Below are positions 7,828 to 15,379 of a stretch of 19,757 bases of DNA, piece by piece. A program made the translations under genes and the position numbers. The DNA comes from JAFDXJ01 sp039811225 (GTDB taxonomy: Bacteria > Bacteroidota > Bacteroidia > Chitinophagales > Chitinophagaceae): the NCBI GenBank assembly GCA_039811225.1, contig JBDHYG010000029.1:1-19757 (forward strand), given 5' to 3'. Numbering within the stretch: the stretch's first letter is position 1; each line of letters starts with the position of its first letter. The notes beneath the pieces are model-generated. The model made no database searches. It had not been told where the DNA came from and saw nothing but the letters and a program-made list of their open reading frames with translations.

Positions 7828-8973
7828 GTGAAAATTGCCATCATCAATGCCCGGAATATTTTCCCGCTGAATGGCGGTGATAAATTATTTTCTTATAACC
7901 TGCTAAAGATCCTCGCCCGGAAACATGAAATCCTTTATATCAATATCGTAGATGAAGGAATTTATCCGGAAATGGAAAGGAAAGAATTGGAAAAAGCAGG
8001 AAATATTATTTTGCATGTATTGCCCACAAGTTTTATCACTGATGCATTAGCATTAGTGAAAAGTTGTTTTATGGGAATGACGTACCTGGAAGCAAGACGG
8101 GCACATACAAAACAACTAAAGCAAGAAGTAAAAGCATTGCTTGAACCATTTCAACCTGAAATCATTGTTTGGGATCAAATCCGCTCTGCTGTTTATTTTA
8201 CTCCTCAAAAGCAAACCCGGAATTTTCTTATTGAACACAATAATGAAATAGCTATTTATCGTGAAAGAGGTAAACATAAATCTTCTTTAGTGAAAAGATT
8301 TTATGATTACCAGGCCGGCTTACTGGAAAAATTTACGAAAAAAGTCCATGCACAAATGGCTAAAATTATTTACCTGAATAAGGAAAATATCACACAATTA
8401 GCGGCCCCGGAGAAATATACTTTTTTCCCAAAATTATTTACACGGTTTGACCATGCTGACTATACAGTTAAGCCAGGTGACACCATCACTTTATTATTCG
8501 TTGGTGCAATGGATTGGTACCCGAATGTGCGGGGTATTCAATGGTTTGCAGAGAAAGTGATGCCATTATTGCCATCGAATGTACGATTGCATATTGTAGG
8601 GAGAAATGCAAAACCCGCTTTATCAAAGTTGATTAATTCGAATATACAGGTATATACAGATGTTGAAAGTGTAGAATCTTTTTACCTGGATGCTGATCTA
8701 TTTATATCTCCGGTTTTTGAAGGCTCCGGGATCAATTTGAAAATACTGGAAGCTGCTTCTTTTGGTATTCCCATTATAGCTACACCTTTTTCTTTACGGG
8801 GCTTTACCTTGGATTTCCTGGATCAACCGGAAAATGAAAAAGAATTTGTGGCAGCTATACTGGCTGTTATACCTGTGGAAAAAAGAAAAGAGATAAGTAG
8901 CCATATTCTTTCCTGGTACAAACAGTATATGGAGGAAGCAGCTACAGATGTAGAAAACTTATTTGTTGCCTGA
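7828..8973 (+). CDS. GT4-family glycosyltransferase, GTG start
   Basis: This 381-residue GT-B enzyme is predicted to build the repeat unit. The N-terminal domain starts with MKIAIINARNIFPLNGGDK, whose glycine-containing loop is typical of GT4. The C-terminal domain opens at about 221 with LLFVGAMDWYPNVRGIQWF. The donor-binding segment FEGSGINLKILEAASFG lies at about 297-313, with glutamates 298 and 308. The pattern PNxxGIxWF...GxGIxxKxLEA resembles the 'sugar transferase, PEP-CTERM/EpsH1-associated' group and many Bacteroidota polysaccharide GT4s. GTG at 7828 is chosen because the frame begins with the first beta-strand there; the ATG at 7820 is out of frame. The gene ends four bases before the ATG of the next GT4, with which it shares general architecture. 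Donor and linkage are unknown. Confidence 0.87.
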   Translation: MKIAIINARNIFPLNGGDKLFSYNLLKILARKHEILYINIVDEGIYPEMERKELEKAGNIILHVLPTSFITDALALVKSCFMGMTYLEARRAHTKQLKQEVKALLEPFQPEIIVWDQIRSAVYFTPQKQTRNFLIEHNNEIAIYRERGKHKSSLVKRFYDYQAGLLEKFTKKVHAQMAKIIYLNKENITQLAAPEKYTFFPKLFTRFDHADYTVKPGDTITLLFVGAMDWYPNVRGIQWFAEKVMPLLPSNVRLHIVGRNAKPALSKLINSNIQVYTDVESVESFYLDADLFISPVFEGSGINLKILEAASFGIPIIATPFSLRGFTLDFLDQPENEKEFVAAILAVIPVEKRKEISSHILSWYKQYMEEAATDVENLFVA

Positions 8974-8977
8974 TAAG

Positions 8978-10171
8978 ATGAAGAAAAAACCAACCTGCTA
9001 TTTTTTATTGACACGATTACCCTTCCCGCCGGTTGGTGGGGACCGATTGCGCTATTTTCATTCTATCAGGCAATTGAAAGCATATGTAGATTTGAAGGTA
9101 GTCATCATTACTGATGAAGTGCCCGGGCCGGATACCATCGGGTTTTTGCAGGAGCATGTAGTTGCATATAAGATTTTTACGTATCCAAAATTCCGGTTCC
9201 GCCTGAACGCACTGCGGGCGGTATTTTCACATTACCCGATACAGGTGAAATATTATTTTTTCAAAGAAGTTAAAAAGTACCTGGAAGTGCAGGTGCAACC
9301 TGGTGATTTAGTGATCTCCAATTTGGTCCGCACTGCTATGTATGCATTGCCCATGTCTAATAAAAAATGCCTGGACTTAATCGATTCATTGTACCTGAAT
9401 TATTCAAGAAGTAAATTAAAAGTATCTTCTTTGTTTTGGAAAATGATGTACACGGTAGAAGCCAAACGTTTAAAATCTTTTGAAAAACTTTGTGTGGAAA
9501 AATTTGATGCCACCCTGTTTACCAATTATAATGAACAGAATTTTTATAAAGATGCAGGCAATGCGTGTTGGGTTCCCAATGGGGTGGATAGTGAATTACT
9601 CACCCGCAATTTTAAAAAATATGTACCCCCGGAAAAACCAACCGTGGTCTTCCTGGGGAAGATGGATTATCAACCCAATATTGATGCAGCGTTGTGGTTT
9701 GCTGATAATGTATTACCGCTGAATAGTCAAATTCATTTTTCTATTATTGGCAGCTCTCCGGTAAAGAAAATTAAAGACCTCGAAAAATTATTTCCCGGCA
9801 GGGTAACCGTGACAGGTTTTATAGAAGATCCCTATCCACAAATGCAAGCTGCTACGGCCGTTGTAGCGCCCATGCAAACCGGGGGCGGTATTCAAAATAA
9901 AATTCTCGAAGCTATGGCTATTGGCTGCGTCGTATTGACGACCCAGTTGGGCGCACAACCAATAGTGGGAGCCATGAATGGGAAGCACCTTATCATTTGT
10001 GAAACACCGGTGGAATATGTAAATGCTATCATGGATTTATTTCAGCATGCCGGCCAGGGACAAGCCATTCGATCCGCAGCAACTTGCCTGATGAAAGAAA
10101 ATTATACCTGGCAATTGTTTGCTGATAAATGGAAACAATTGATCATTGACATACAAGGGCCAATCGGATAA
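8978..10171 (+). CDS. GT4-family glycosyltransferase (PEP-CTERM/EpsH1-type sugar transferase-like)
   Basis: The preferred start is ATG 8978, giving 397 residues; it lies four bases after the preceding stop. A TTG at 8963 would add five residues and overlap the upstream gene, and is less likely. The N-terminal domain has LLTRLPFPPVGGDRLRYFH (about 10-28), a glycine-rich loop with a following arginine that is characteristic of the EpsH1-associated sugar-transferase group. The C-terminal domain carries VFLGKMDYQPNIDAALWF (about 224-241) and GGGIQNKILEAMAIG (about 302-316). The first glutamate of the classical GT4 E-x7-E motif is replaced by glycine, as is usual in this subgroup, while the second is kept. 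Predicted role: a further sugar addition to the repeat unit. It is a likely distant paralog of the gene before it. The substrate is unknown. Confidence 0.87.
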   Translation: MKKKPTCYFLLTRLPFPPVGGDRLRYFHSIRQLKAYVDLKVVIITDEVPGPDTIGFLQEHVVAYKIFTYPKFRFRLNALRAVFSHYPIQVKYYFFKEVKKYLEVQVQPGDLVISNLVRTAMYALPMSNKKCLDLIDSLYLNYSRSKLKVSSLFWKMMYTVEAKRLKSFEKLCVEKFDATLFTNYNEQNFYKDAGNACWVPNGVDSELLTRNFKKYVPPEKPTVVFLGKMDYQPNIDAALWFADNVLPLNSQIHFSIIGSSPVKKIKDLEKLFPGRVTVTGFIEDPYPQMQAATAVVAPMQTGGGIQNKILEAMAIGCVVLTTQLGAQPIVGAMNGKHLIICETPVEYVNAIMDLFQHAGQGQAIRSAATCLMKENYTWQLFADKWKQLIIDIQGPIG

Positions 10172-10173
10172 AG

Positions 10174-11394
10174 TTGGTGGAAGTAAAGAAACCTAAAATA
10201 TTAATTATTATAAACCGACTGGTTATTGGTGGCCAGGCTATTGATACAATTCCCCTTGCCTGGTATTTACAGGAGAATTTTACGGTACACGTTTTATATG
10301 GAGAGAAAGAGCAGGATGAAGAAGAAGCCCTGTATTTGCTGGATCTGTATCCCGGTTTGCATATTCAGAAATTACCACTTCTGCAACGAAGTATTTCACC
10401 CATGCAGGACTGGAAAGCGTATCGGGCCATTAAAAAGATAATAAAGGAAAATGGTTATGCAATCGTGCATACACATGGCTTTAAATCCGGTATGCTCGGG
10501 AGGCGGGCAGCCTTTACATTGCATGTGCCCTGTATCGTACACACATTTCATGGCCATTTATTCCATTCGTATTATAACCGGTTTATCTCGAAATGCATAA
10601 TCCGGTTGGAACGTTGGTTGGGGAAAATGACGGATATTATTGTAACCATCAGCAAAGAACAAAAACAGGAAATCTCTGAAGTTTTCAGGATTGTTCCGGC
10701 GGATAAAAATCATATAGTCCATTTGGGGATTGATGAAAAACATTTTTTCAGGCATACAGATACAGGCGGGAAAAGTTTTAAAGAAAAGTTCCAGGTGGGT
10801 GAAAAGCAAATAAATATTGGGATCATTGGTCGCATTGTGCAAATAAAAAATTTTACACTTTTTGTTGAGGTGGTAGAAAAGATGGAACAGCTCTATTCAC
10901 AGCAAGTCCGTTTTTTTGTGGTAGGCGATGGCGTGCTGGCGGGAGAAGTGCAGGAATTGCTTAAAGCAAAAAATATTTCATTTAGTACAGCTGAAGAAAT
11001 GGACACAACCGCTCCTGTTGTGTTTACTTCCTGGATGCCGGATATAGCGGCTGTCATTCAGGCCATTGATATTGTTGTACTCACTTCATATAATGAAGGT
11101 ACACCCATGAGCCTGATAGAGGCACAGTTGTGTGGGAAGCCGGTAGTGGCAACAAACGTAGGAGGAGTAGCGGCTACATTCCTGCCCGATGCATCAGGCT
11201 ATTTGGTGGCTCCCGGCGATGCCGCTGCTTTCGCAGAAAAATTGGCTATCTTAATTGAAAATAAAAACAAGCGATTGGATATGGGCAAAATCGCTGTTAA
11301 TTTTGCTGCAGCTAATTTTTCCAAAAAACGGGAAGTGGAAGAGATGACTAAATTATACCAGGCCTGCCTGGAACAAAAGCAACAAATCTCATGA
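10174..11394 (+). CDS. GT4-family glycosyltransferase (CapM/WcaC-like), non-ATG start
   Basis: This protein of about 406 residues is a GT-B enzyme with the classical GT4 signature. The N-terminal domain shows ILIIINRLVIGGQAID (about 9-24) and VHTHGFKSGMLGR (about 98-110), then HTFHGHLF (about 123-130). The C-terminal domain starts near 213 (INIGIIGRIVQIKNF), and the retaining-type motif E-x7-E is intact at 308-316 (EGTPMSLIE). Predicted role: the last or an intermediate sugar addition to the repeat unit. The start is TTG 10174 or GTG 10177, two or five bases after the previous stop; no in-frame ATG precedes the first strand, and I slightly prefer GTG on general codon preference. Its stop overlaps the start of the epimerase gene in an ATGA, indicating coupled translation. 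Confidence 0.88.
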   Translation: MVEVKKPKILIIINRLVIGGQAIDTIPLAWYLQENFTVHVLYGEKEQDEEEALYLLDLYPGLHIQKLPLLQRSISPMQDWKAYRAIKKIIKENGYAIVHTHGFKSGMLGRRAAFTLHVPCIVHTFHGHLFHSYYNRFISKCIIRLERWLGKMTDIIVTISKEQKQEISEVFRIVPADKNHIVHLGIDEKHFFRHTDTGGKSFKEKFQVGEKQINIGIIGRIVQIKNFTLFVEVVEKMEQLYSQQVRFFVVGDGVLAGEVQELLKAKNISFSTAEEMDTTAPVVFTSWMPDIAAVIQAIDIVVLTSYNEGTPMSLIEAQLCGKPVVATNVGGVAATFLPDASGYLVAPGDAAAFAEKLAILIENKNKRLDMGKIAVNFAAANFSKKREVEEMTKLYQACLEQKQQIS

Positions 11395-12446
11395 AGATAC
11401 TTGTTACCGGCACAGCAGGGTTCATTGGCTTTCACACTGTGAAGCGTTTACTGGATGATGGCCATAGCGTAACCGGCCTGGATAGTATCAATGATTACTA
11501 TGATGTCCGGCTGAAATATGCCCGGTTGAAAGAAACAGGGATAGAGAAGCCCGAGCAAGCGGATTTTCAAAACAAGTTAAGTAATACCGATGGGCGCTAT
11601 ATTTTTTATCGTTGCCAGTTGGAAGATAAAAAGCGGATGGAGGAAATATTTGCATCGGCTGCTTTTGACCGGGTCATTCATCTGGCGGCACAGGCGGGAG
11701 TCCGGTATAGTCTCGAAAATCCACAGGTATATATTCGTAGCAATATAGATGGCTTTTCCAATTTATTGGAATGTTGCCGTTCAGCAAAAACAAAACACCT
11801 GGTTTATGCCAGTAGTTCGAGCGTGTATGGCCTGAATGATGTGATCCCCTTTTCAGTCAATCAACAGGTGGATCATCCGGTATCTTTATATGCCGCATCC
11901 AAGAAAAGCAATGAATTGATGGCACATGCTTACAGTTATTTATTTGATATGCCCACAACCGGCCTGCGTTTTTTCACAGCCTATGGCCCCTGGGGAAGAC
12001 CGGATATGGCGTTGTTTATTTTTACACGATCCATCCTGGAAGGCAAGCCTATACCGGTTTTCAATGAGGGTAATATGCTGCGTGATTTTACTTACATTGA
12101 TGATATCGTGGAAGGGGTTGTCCGGGTGATGAACCATATACCCGAAAAAAATCCTGCCTGGAAAAATAGTAATGCTAATACATCCACTTCCGTGGCACCC
12201 TATAAAATTTACAATATCGGTCATGCTGCACCGGTTCGTTTATTGGACTTTATAACGGCCATAGAAAAAGAATTGGGCCAAACAGCTATAAAAGAAATGC
12301 TGCCTTTACAACCGGGGGATGTACCGGCTACCTATGCGGATATCCGGGACCTGATGCAGGATACCGGCTATGCACCAAGAACAGATATAGAAACAGGGAT
12401 ACGGGCTTTTATAAGCTGGTATAAAAGTTATTATCAAATCCAATAA
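11391..12446 (+). CDS. NAD-dependent epimerase, probable UDP-glucuronate 4-epimerase
   Basis: This 351-residue protein is an extended short-chain dehydrogenase/reductase. The NAD-binding GTAGFIG motif is at 7-13, the active-site serine lies in ASSSSVYG (about 140-147), and YxxxK is at Y167/K171. Family-specific stretches such as LDSINDYYDVRLKYARL (about 30-46) and YGPWGRPDMALF (about 198-209) place it with CapI/Cap1J-type UDP-glucuronate 4-epimerases, which convert UDP-GlcA to UDP-GalA. UDP-glucose 4-epimerases lack the DYYD segment. The polymer may therefore contain galacturonic acid. UDP-glucose dehydrogenase, needed to make UDP-GlcA, is not in the window. The ATG overlaps the stop of the preceding glycosyltransferase by four bases. 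Specificity is inferred from motifs; a UDP-N-acetyl-sugar epimerase is a less likely alternative. Confidence 0.88.
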   Translation: MKILVTGTAGFIGFHTVKRLLDDGHSVTGLDSINDYYDVRLKYARLKETGIEKPEQADFQNKLSNTDGRYIFYRCQLEDKKRMEEIFASAAFDRVIHLAAQAGVRYSLENPQVYIRSNIDGFSNLLECCRSAKTKHLVYASSSSVYGLNDVIPFSVNQQVDHPVSLYAASKKSNELMAHAYSYLFDMPTTGLRFFTAYGPWGRPDMALFIFTRSILEGKPIPVFNEGNMLRDFTYIDDIVEGVVRVMNHIPEKNPAWKNSNANTSTSVAPYKIYNIGHAAPVRLLDFITAIEKELGQTAIKEMLPLQPGDVPATYADIRDLMQDTGYAPRTDIETGIRAFISWYKSYYQIQ

Positions 12447-12484
12447 ACTGATATTTATTTTAAAAATCATTCAATACAAACACC

Positions 12485-13540
12485 ATGAAAAATATTTTAA
12501 TTACCGGTGGAGCTGGTTTTATTGGCTCACATGTGGTGCGTTTATTTGTCCATAAATATCCAGCTTATCGCATTATCAATTTGGATGCACTCACCTATGC
12601 CGGTAACCTGGAAAATTTAAAAGATATTGATCAGGCGCCGAATTATTTTTTTGAAAAAGTAAATATTCTTGAACGCGAAAAATTGCTGGAAGTTTTTCAG
12701 CGGCATGCCATTACAGATATTATTCACCTGGCTGCCGAATCACATGTTGACCGGTCCATTCTCTCGCCCATGGATTTTATTTATACGAATATTATTGGAA
12801 CGGTGAATTTATTGGAGACAGCCAAGAACTATTGGAAAGACCATTTGGCAGAACATATTTTTTATCATATTTCTACGGATGAAGTGTATGGCACTTTAGG
12901 GGATACCGGCCTTTTCACCGAGCAGACGCCTTATTCACCGAATTCACCTTATTCTGCCAGTAAGGCATCTTCCGATCACCTGGTACGAGCATATAGTGAA
13001 ACATTTAAACTGCACTATATTCTTTCCAATTGTTCCAATAATTATGGACCCAACCAGTTTCCTGAGAAGCTGATCCCATTATTTATTCATAATATCATAC
13101 AGGAAAAAAAATTGCCCCTTTATGGAAAGGGCGAAAATACGCGTGACTGGTTGTATGTCGTAGATCATGCACGGGCTATAGATGTATTATTCCATGCAGG
13201 GAAGAAAAATGAAACGTATAATATTGGGGGTTTCAATGAATGGAAAAATGTGGATCTTGTCAAATTATTGTGTAAGCTGATGGATGAAAAACTGGGCCGC
13301 CCCACTGGAAGCTCGGAGCAGTTGATTGAATTTGTCAAAGACAGGCCTGGGCATGACCTGCGTTATGCCATTGATGCCACAAAAATTAACCGGGAATTGG
13401 GCTGGTCCCCTTCGGTTACTTTCGAAGAAGGACTGAGCAAAACCATTGACTGGTATTTGCAAAATACAGAATGGTTAAAAAATGTTACCAGTGGCGCCTA
13501 TATGAAATATTATGACCTTCAGTATAAAAACAGGATTTGA
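12485..13540 (+). CDS. rfbB: dTDP-glucose 4,6-dehydratase
   Basis: This 351-residue enzyme converts dTDP-glucose to dTDP-4-keto-6-deoxyglucose. It has the NAD-binding GGAGFIG motif (8-14) and AAESHVDRSI (about 84-93). The dehydratase catalytic pair D132/E133 lies in STDEVYG, and Y156-x3-K160 lies in SPYSASK. NNYGPNQFPEKLIPLFI (about 185-201) and GKGENTRDWLYVVDH (about 214-228) are hallmarks of RfbB/RmlB. The length matches the family. It follows the epimerase gene by 38 bases and precedes rfbC and rfbA, so three of the four dTDP-L-rhamnose pathway genes are together. The C-terminal extension after about 335 is typical. Confidence 0.96.
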   Translation: MKNILITGGAGFIGSHVVRLFVHKYPAYRIINLDALTYAGNLENLKDIDQAPNYFFEKVNILEREKLLEVFQRHAITDIIHLAAESHVDRSILSPMDFIYTNIIGTVNLLETAKNYWKDHLAEHIFYHISTDEVYGTLGDTGLFTEQTPYSPNSPYSASKASSDHLVRAYSETFKLHYILSNCSNNYGPNQFPEKLIPLFIHNIIQEKKLPLYGKGENTRDWLYVVDHARAIDVLFHAGKKNETYNIGGFNEWKNVDLVKLLCKLMDEKLGRPTGSSEQLIEFVKDRPGHDLRYAIDATKINRELGWSPSVTFEEGLSKTIDWYLQNTEWLKNVTSGAYMKYYDLQYKNRI

Positions 13541-13559
13541 TTTTTAAAAGTGGAATAAA

Positions 13560-14117
13560 ATGAAAACAGAAAAAGCAGCAATCGAAGGATGCTTTATTAT
13601 ACACAATACGGTTTTTGAAGATACCCGTGGTCATTTCTTTGAATCATTCAACCGGCTTGAATTTCAAAAGCAAACCGGCCTTGATATCAATTTTGTCCAG
13701 GACAATCAGTCCCGTTCTTCCCGGCATGTATTGAGGGGTATGCATTTTCAAACGGGTAAAGATGCACAGGCAAAGCTGGTCAGGGTGTTACGGGGTGCGG
13801 TCCTTGATATCGTTGTTGATTTACGGCGTGATGCGGCCAGTTTTGGAAAATACTTTAGTATCGAGCTGAATGAAGAAAATGGAAAGCAATTATTTATTCC
13901 CCGGGGATTTGCACATGGTTTCCTGGTATTGAGTGCGTATGCTGATTTTTTTTATAAATGTGATAATTATTACAACAAGGAAGCCGAATGCGGGTTGAAG
14001 TTTGATGATGAAACCATACAAATCGACTGGCAGGCCGATCCGTCACAATTTATTATCAATGAAAAAGACAGGCAGAATTTTTCATTCCAGCAACTTTTAA
14101 AAAATAAGATGATATGA
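13560..14117 (+). CDS. rfbC: dTDP-4-dehydrorhamnose 3,5-epimerase
   Basis: This 185-residue cupin enzyme epimerises C3 and C5 of dTDP-4-keto-6-deoxyglucose to give dTDP-4-keto-L-rhamnose. Visible family features are FEDTRGHFFESFN (about 19-31), QDNQSRS (about 47-53), VLRGMHFQ with the catalytic histidine at 62, K72 in AKLVRV, LDIVVDLRR (82-90), IPRGFAHGF with H119, and Y132 in FFYKCD, the expected general acid. The length is normal. The last codons overlap the rfbA start by four bases (ATGA), so the two are translationally coupled. Retention of both the histidine and the tyrosine argues for full 3,5-epimerase activity rather than a 3-epimerase-only variant, although that distinction is not certain from motifs. 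Confidence 0.95.
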   Translation: MKTEKAAIEGCFIIHNTVFEDTRGHFFESFNRLEFQKQTGLDINFVQDNQSRSSRHVLRGMHFQTGKDAQAKLVRVLRGAVLDIVVDLRRDAASFGKYFSIELNEENGKQLFIPRGFAHGFLVLSAYADFFYKCDNYYNKEAECGLKFDDETIQIDWQADPSQFIINEKDRQNFSFQQLLKNKMI

Positions 14118-14971
14118 AAGGTATTATTTTAGCCGGAGGCTCAGGTACCCGGCTTTATCCTATAACGAAAGCGATCAGCAAACAAATCATTCCGGTGTAT
14201 GATAAACCCATGATTTATTATCCTTTATCGGTATTGATGCTGGCCGGTATCCGGGACATACTTATCATCACTACACCGGAGGACGCCCCGCAATTTCATC
14301 GCCTCTTAGGTGATGGGAAAGAGCTTGGTTGTTCTTTTTCCTTTGCCGTACAGGAAAAACCCAATGGCCTGGCACAGGCATTTGTTATTGGGAAGCCATT
14401 TATAGGAAAAGATAAAGTGGCGTTGATTCTCGGTGATAATATTTTTTATGGATCTGGTTTTAGTAAACTCGTTCAATCATTCAATGATGTGGAGGGAGCT
14501 GCCATTTTTGCGTATGAAGTACGCGACCCGGAACGCTATGGGGTAGTGGCATTTGATAAAAATTTCCAGGCTGTGTCACTGGAAGAAAAACCAAAAAACC
14601 CGGCTTCAAATTATGCGGTACCTGGATTGTATTTTTATGATAATGATGTAGTGGAAATAGCAGAAAATCTTAAACCCTCTGCCCGGGGAGAATATGAAAT
14701 CACGGATGTGAATAAAGAATACCTGCAACGAAAAAAGCTACAGGTCGGCCTGATGAACAGGGGCATTGCCTGGTTAGATACCGGCACTTTCGATTCCCTG
14801 AGTGATGCAGGTGAATTTGTCAAAGTAATTGAAAAAAGACAGGCACAAAAGATTGGTTGTATTGAAGAAGTAGCCTGGCGTATGGGCTTTATAGATCATG
14901 CGCAATTGCTCAGGCTGGCTGCATTATATGAGAAAAGTGGCTATGGGGAATATTTGCGGCAGTTGAAATAA
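14114..14971 (+). CDS. rfbA: Glucose-1-phosphate thymidylyltransferase
   Basis: This 285-residue nucleotidyltransferase makes dTDP-glucose from dTTP and glucose-1-phosphate, the first step of the dTDP-sugar pathway. The signature GGSGTRLYP is at 8-16, the catalytic lysine lies in SKQIIPVYDKPMIYYPLS (about 22-39), and the metal-binding aspartate D108 is in LGDNIFYG. EVRDPERYGVV (about 136-146) and GEYEITDVN (about 192-200) are typical of RfbA/RmlA. The length fits the short RfbA form. It is the last gene of the operon, and a strong terminator begins about 20 bases after its stop. No rfbD-like reductase gene follows. Confidence 0.96.
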   Translation: MKGIILAGGSGTRLYPITKAISKQIIPVYDKPMIYYPLSVLMLAGIRDILIITTPEDAPQFHRLLGDGKELGCSFSFAVQEKPNGLAQAFVIGKPFIGKDKVALILGDNIFYGSGFSKLVQSFNDVEGAAIFAYEVRDPERYGVVAFDKNFQAVSLEEKPKNPASNYAVPGLYFYDNDVVEIAENLKPSARGEYEITDVNKEYLQRKKLQVGLMNRGIAWLDTGTFDSLSDAGEFVKVIEKRQAQKIGCIEEVAWRMGFIDHAQLLRLAALYEKSGYGEYLRQLK

Positions 14972-14991
14972 AATTAATAATTGGAAAGTGG

Positions 14992-15026
14992 AATGCGGTG
15001 TATTCGATTGATACACCGCATTTTTT
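14992..15026 (+). terminator. Rho-independent terminator of the polysaccharide operon
   Basis: A perfect 12-bp inverted repeat (14992-15003 with 15011-15022) encloses a 7-base loop and is followed by T through 15026. The core pair is GCGGTGTAT/ATACACCGC. It lies 20 bases after the rfbA stop codon and marks the end of the operon that begins at 615. Confidence 0.93.
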
Positions 15027-15379
15027 ATCTGTATGTGAAATAAGTGCCCTAAAAACCTAATAAAAATATTTTTATTCTTTTAATAAATCAGTATTTTTAA
15101 ATCACCATTAAATGGTATATATGCTATAGCTTATGGAATTTACAATAGAAGCTATGAATATAAAATGTCAGTTGTTTGATATGCTTTTTTGATTATAAAA
15201 CTAATGTTCTCATGAAGCCCCCTGGATGAACAGGAGTATAGTTAGGTGTTATATGGTCATTTGAAATGGCATTATTATTTTAAGAAATTGTATCAACCAC
15301 TAAAGAAAGATCTAAACTATACATATAATATCAGACCAATGAACCAAGCAAATGCTTTTATAAATATAAATTTTTGCTT
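15027..15379. other. AT-rich spacer upstream of the GH5 lipoprotein gene
   Basis: This stretch of about 350 bases between the operon terminator and the next gene holds no convincing coding sequence; the open frames are tiny and lack family resemblance. It is very AT-rich and contains three short perfect palindromes: AATAAAAATATTTTTATT (15059-15076), ACCATTAAATGGT (15104-15116) and GCTATAGC (15123-15130). No exact TAnnTTTG promoter box was found on the plus strand; the nearest is TAAATTTT just before the start codon. The region presumably carries the promoter of the glycoside hydrolase gene, making it a separate transcription unit. Confidence 0.55.

Noticed and set aside
8963..8977. An upstream TTG start for the second GT4 gene, overlapping the previous gene
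   Set aside because: The ATG at 8978 lies four bases after the preceding stop and directly before the conserved N-terminal strand; the five extra residues add nothing recognisable.
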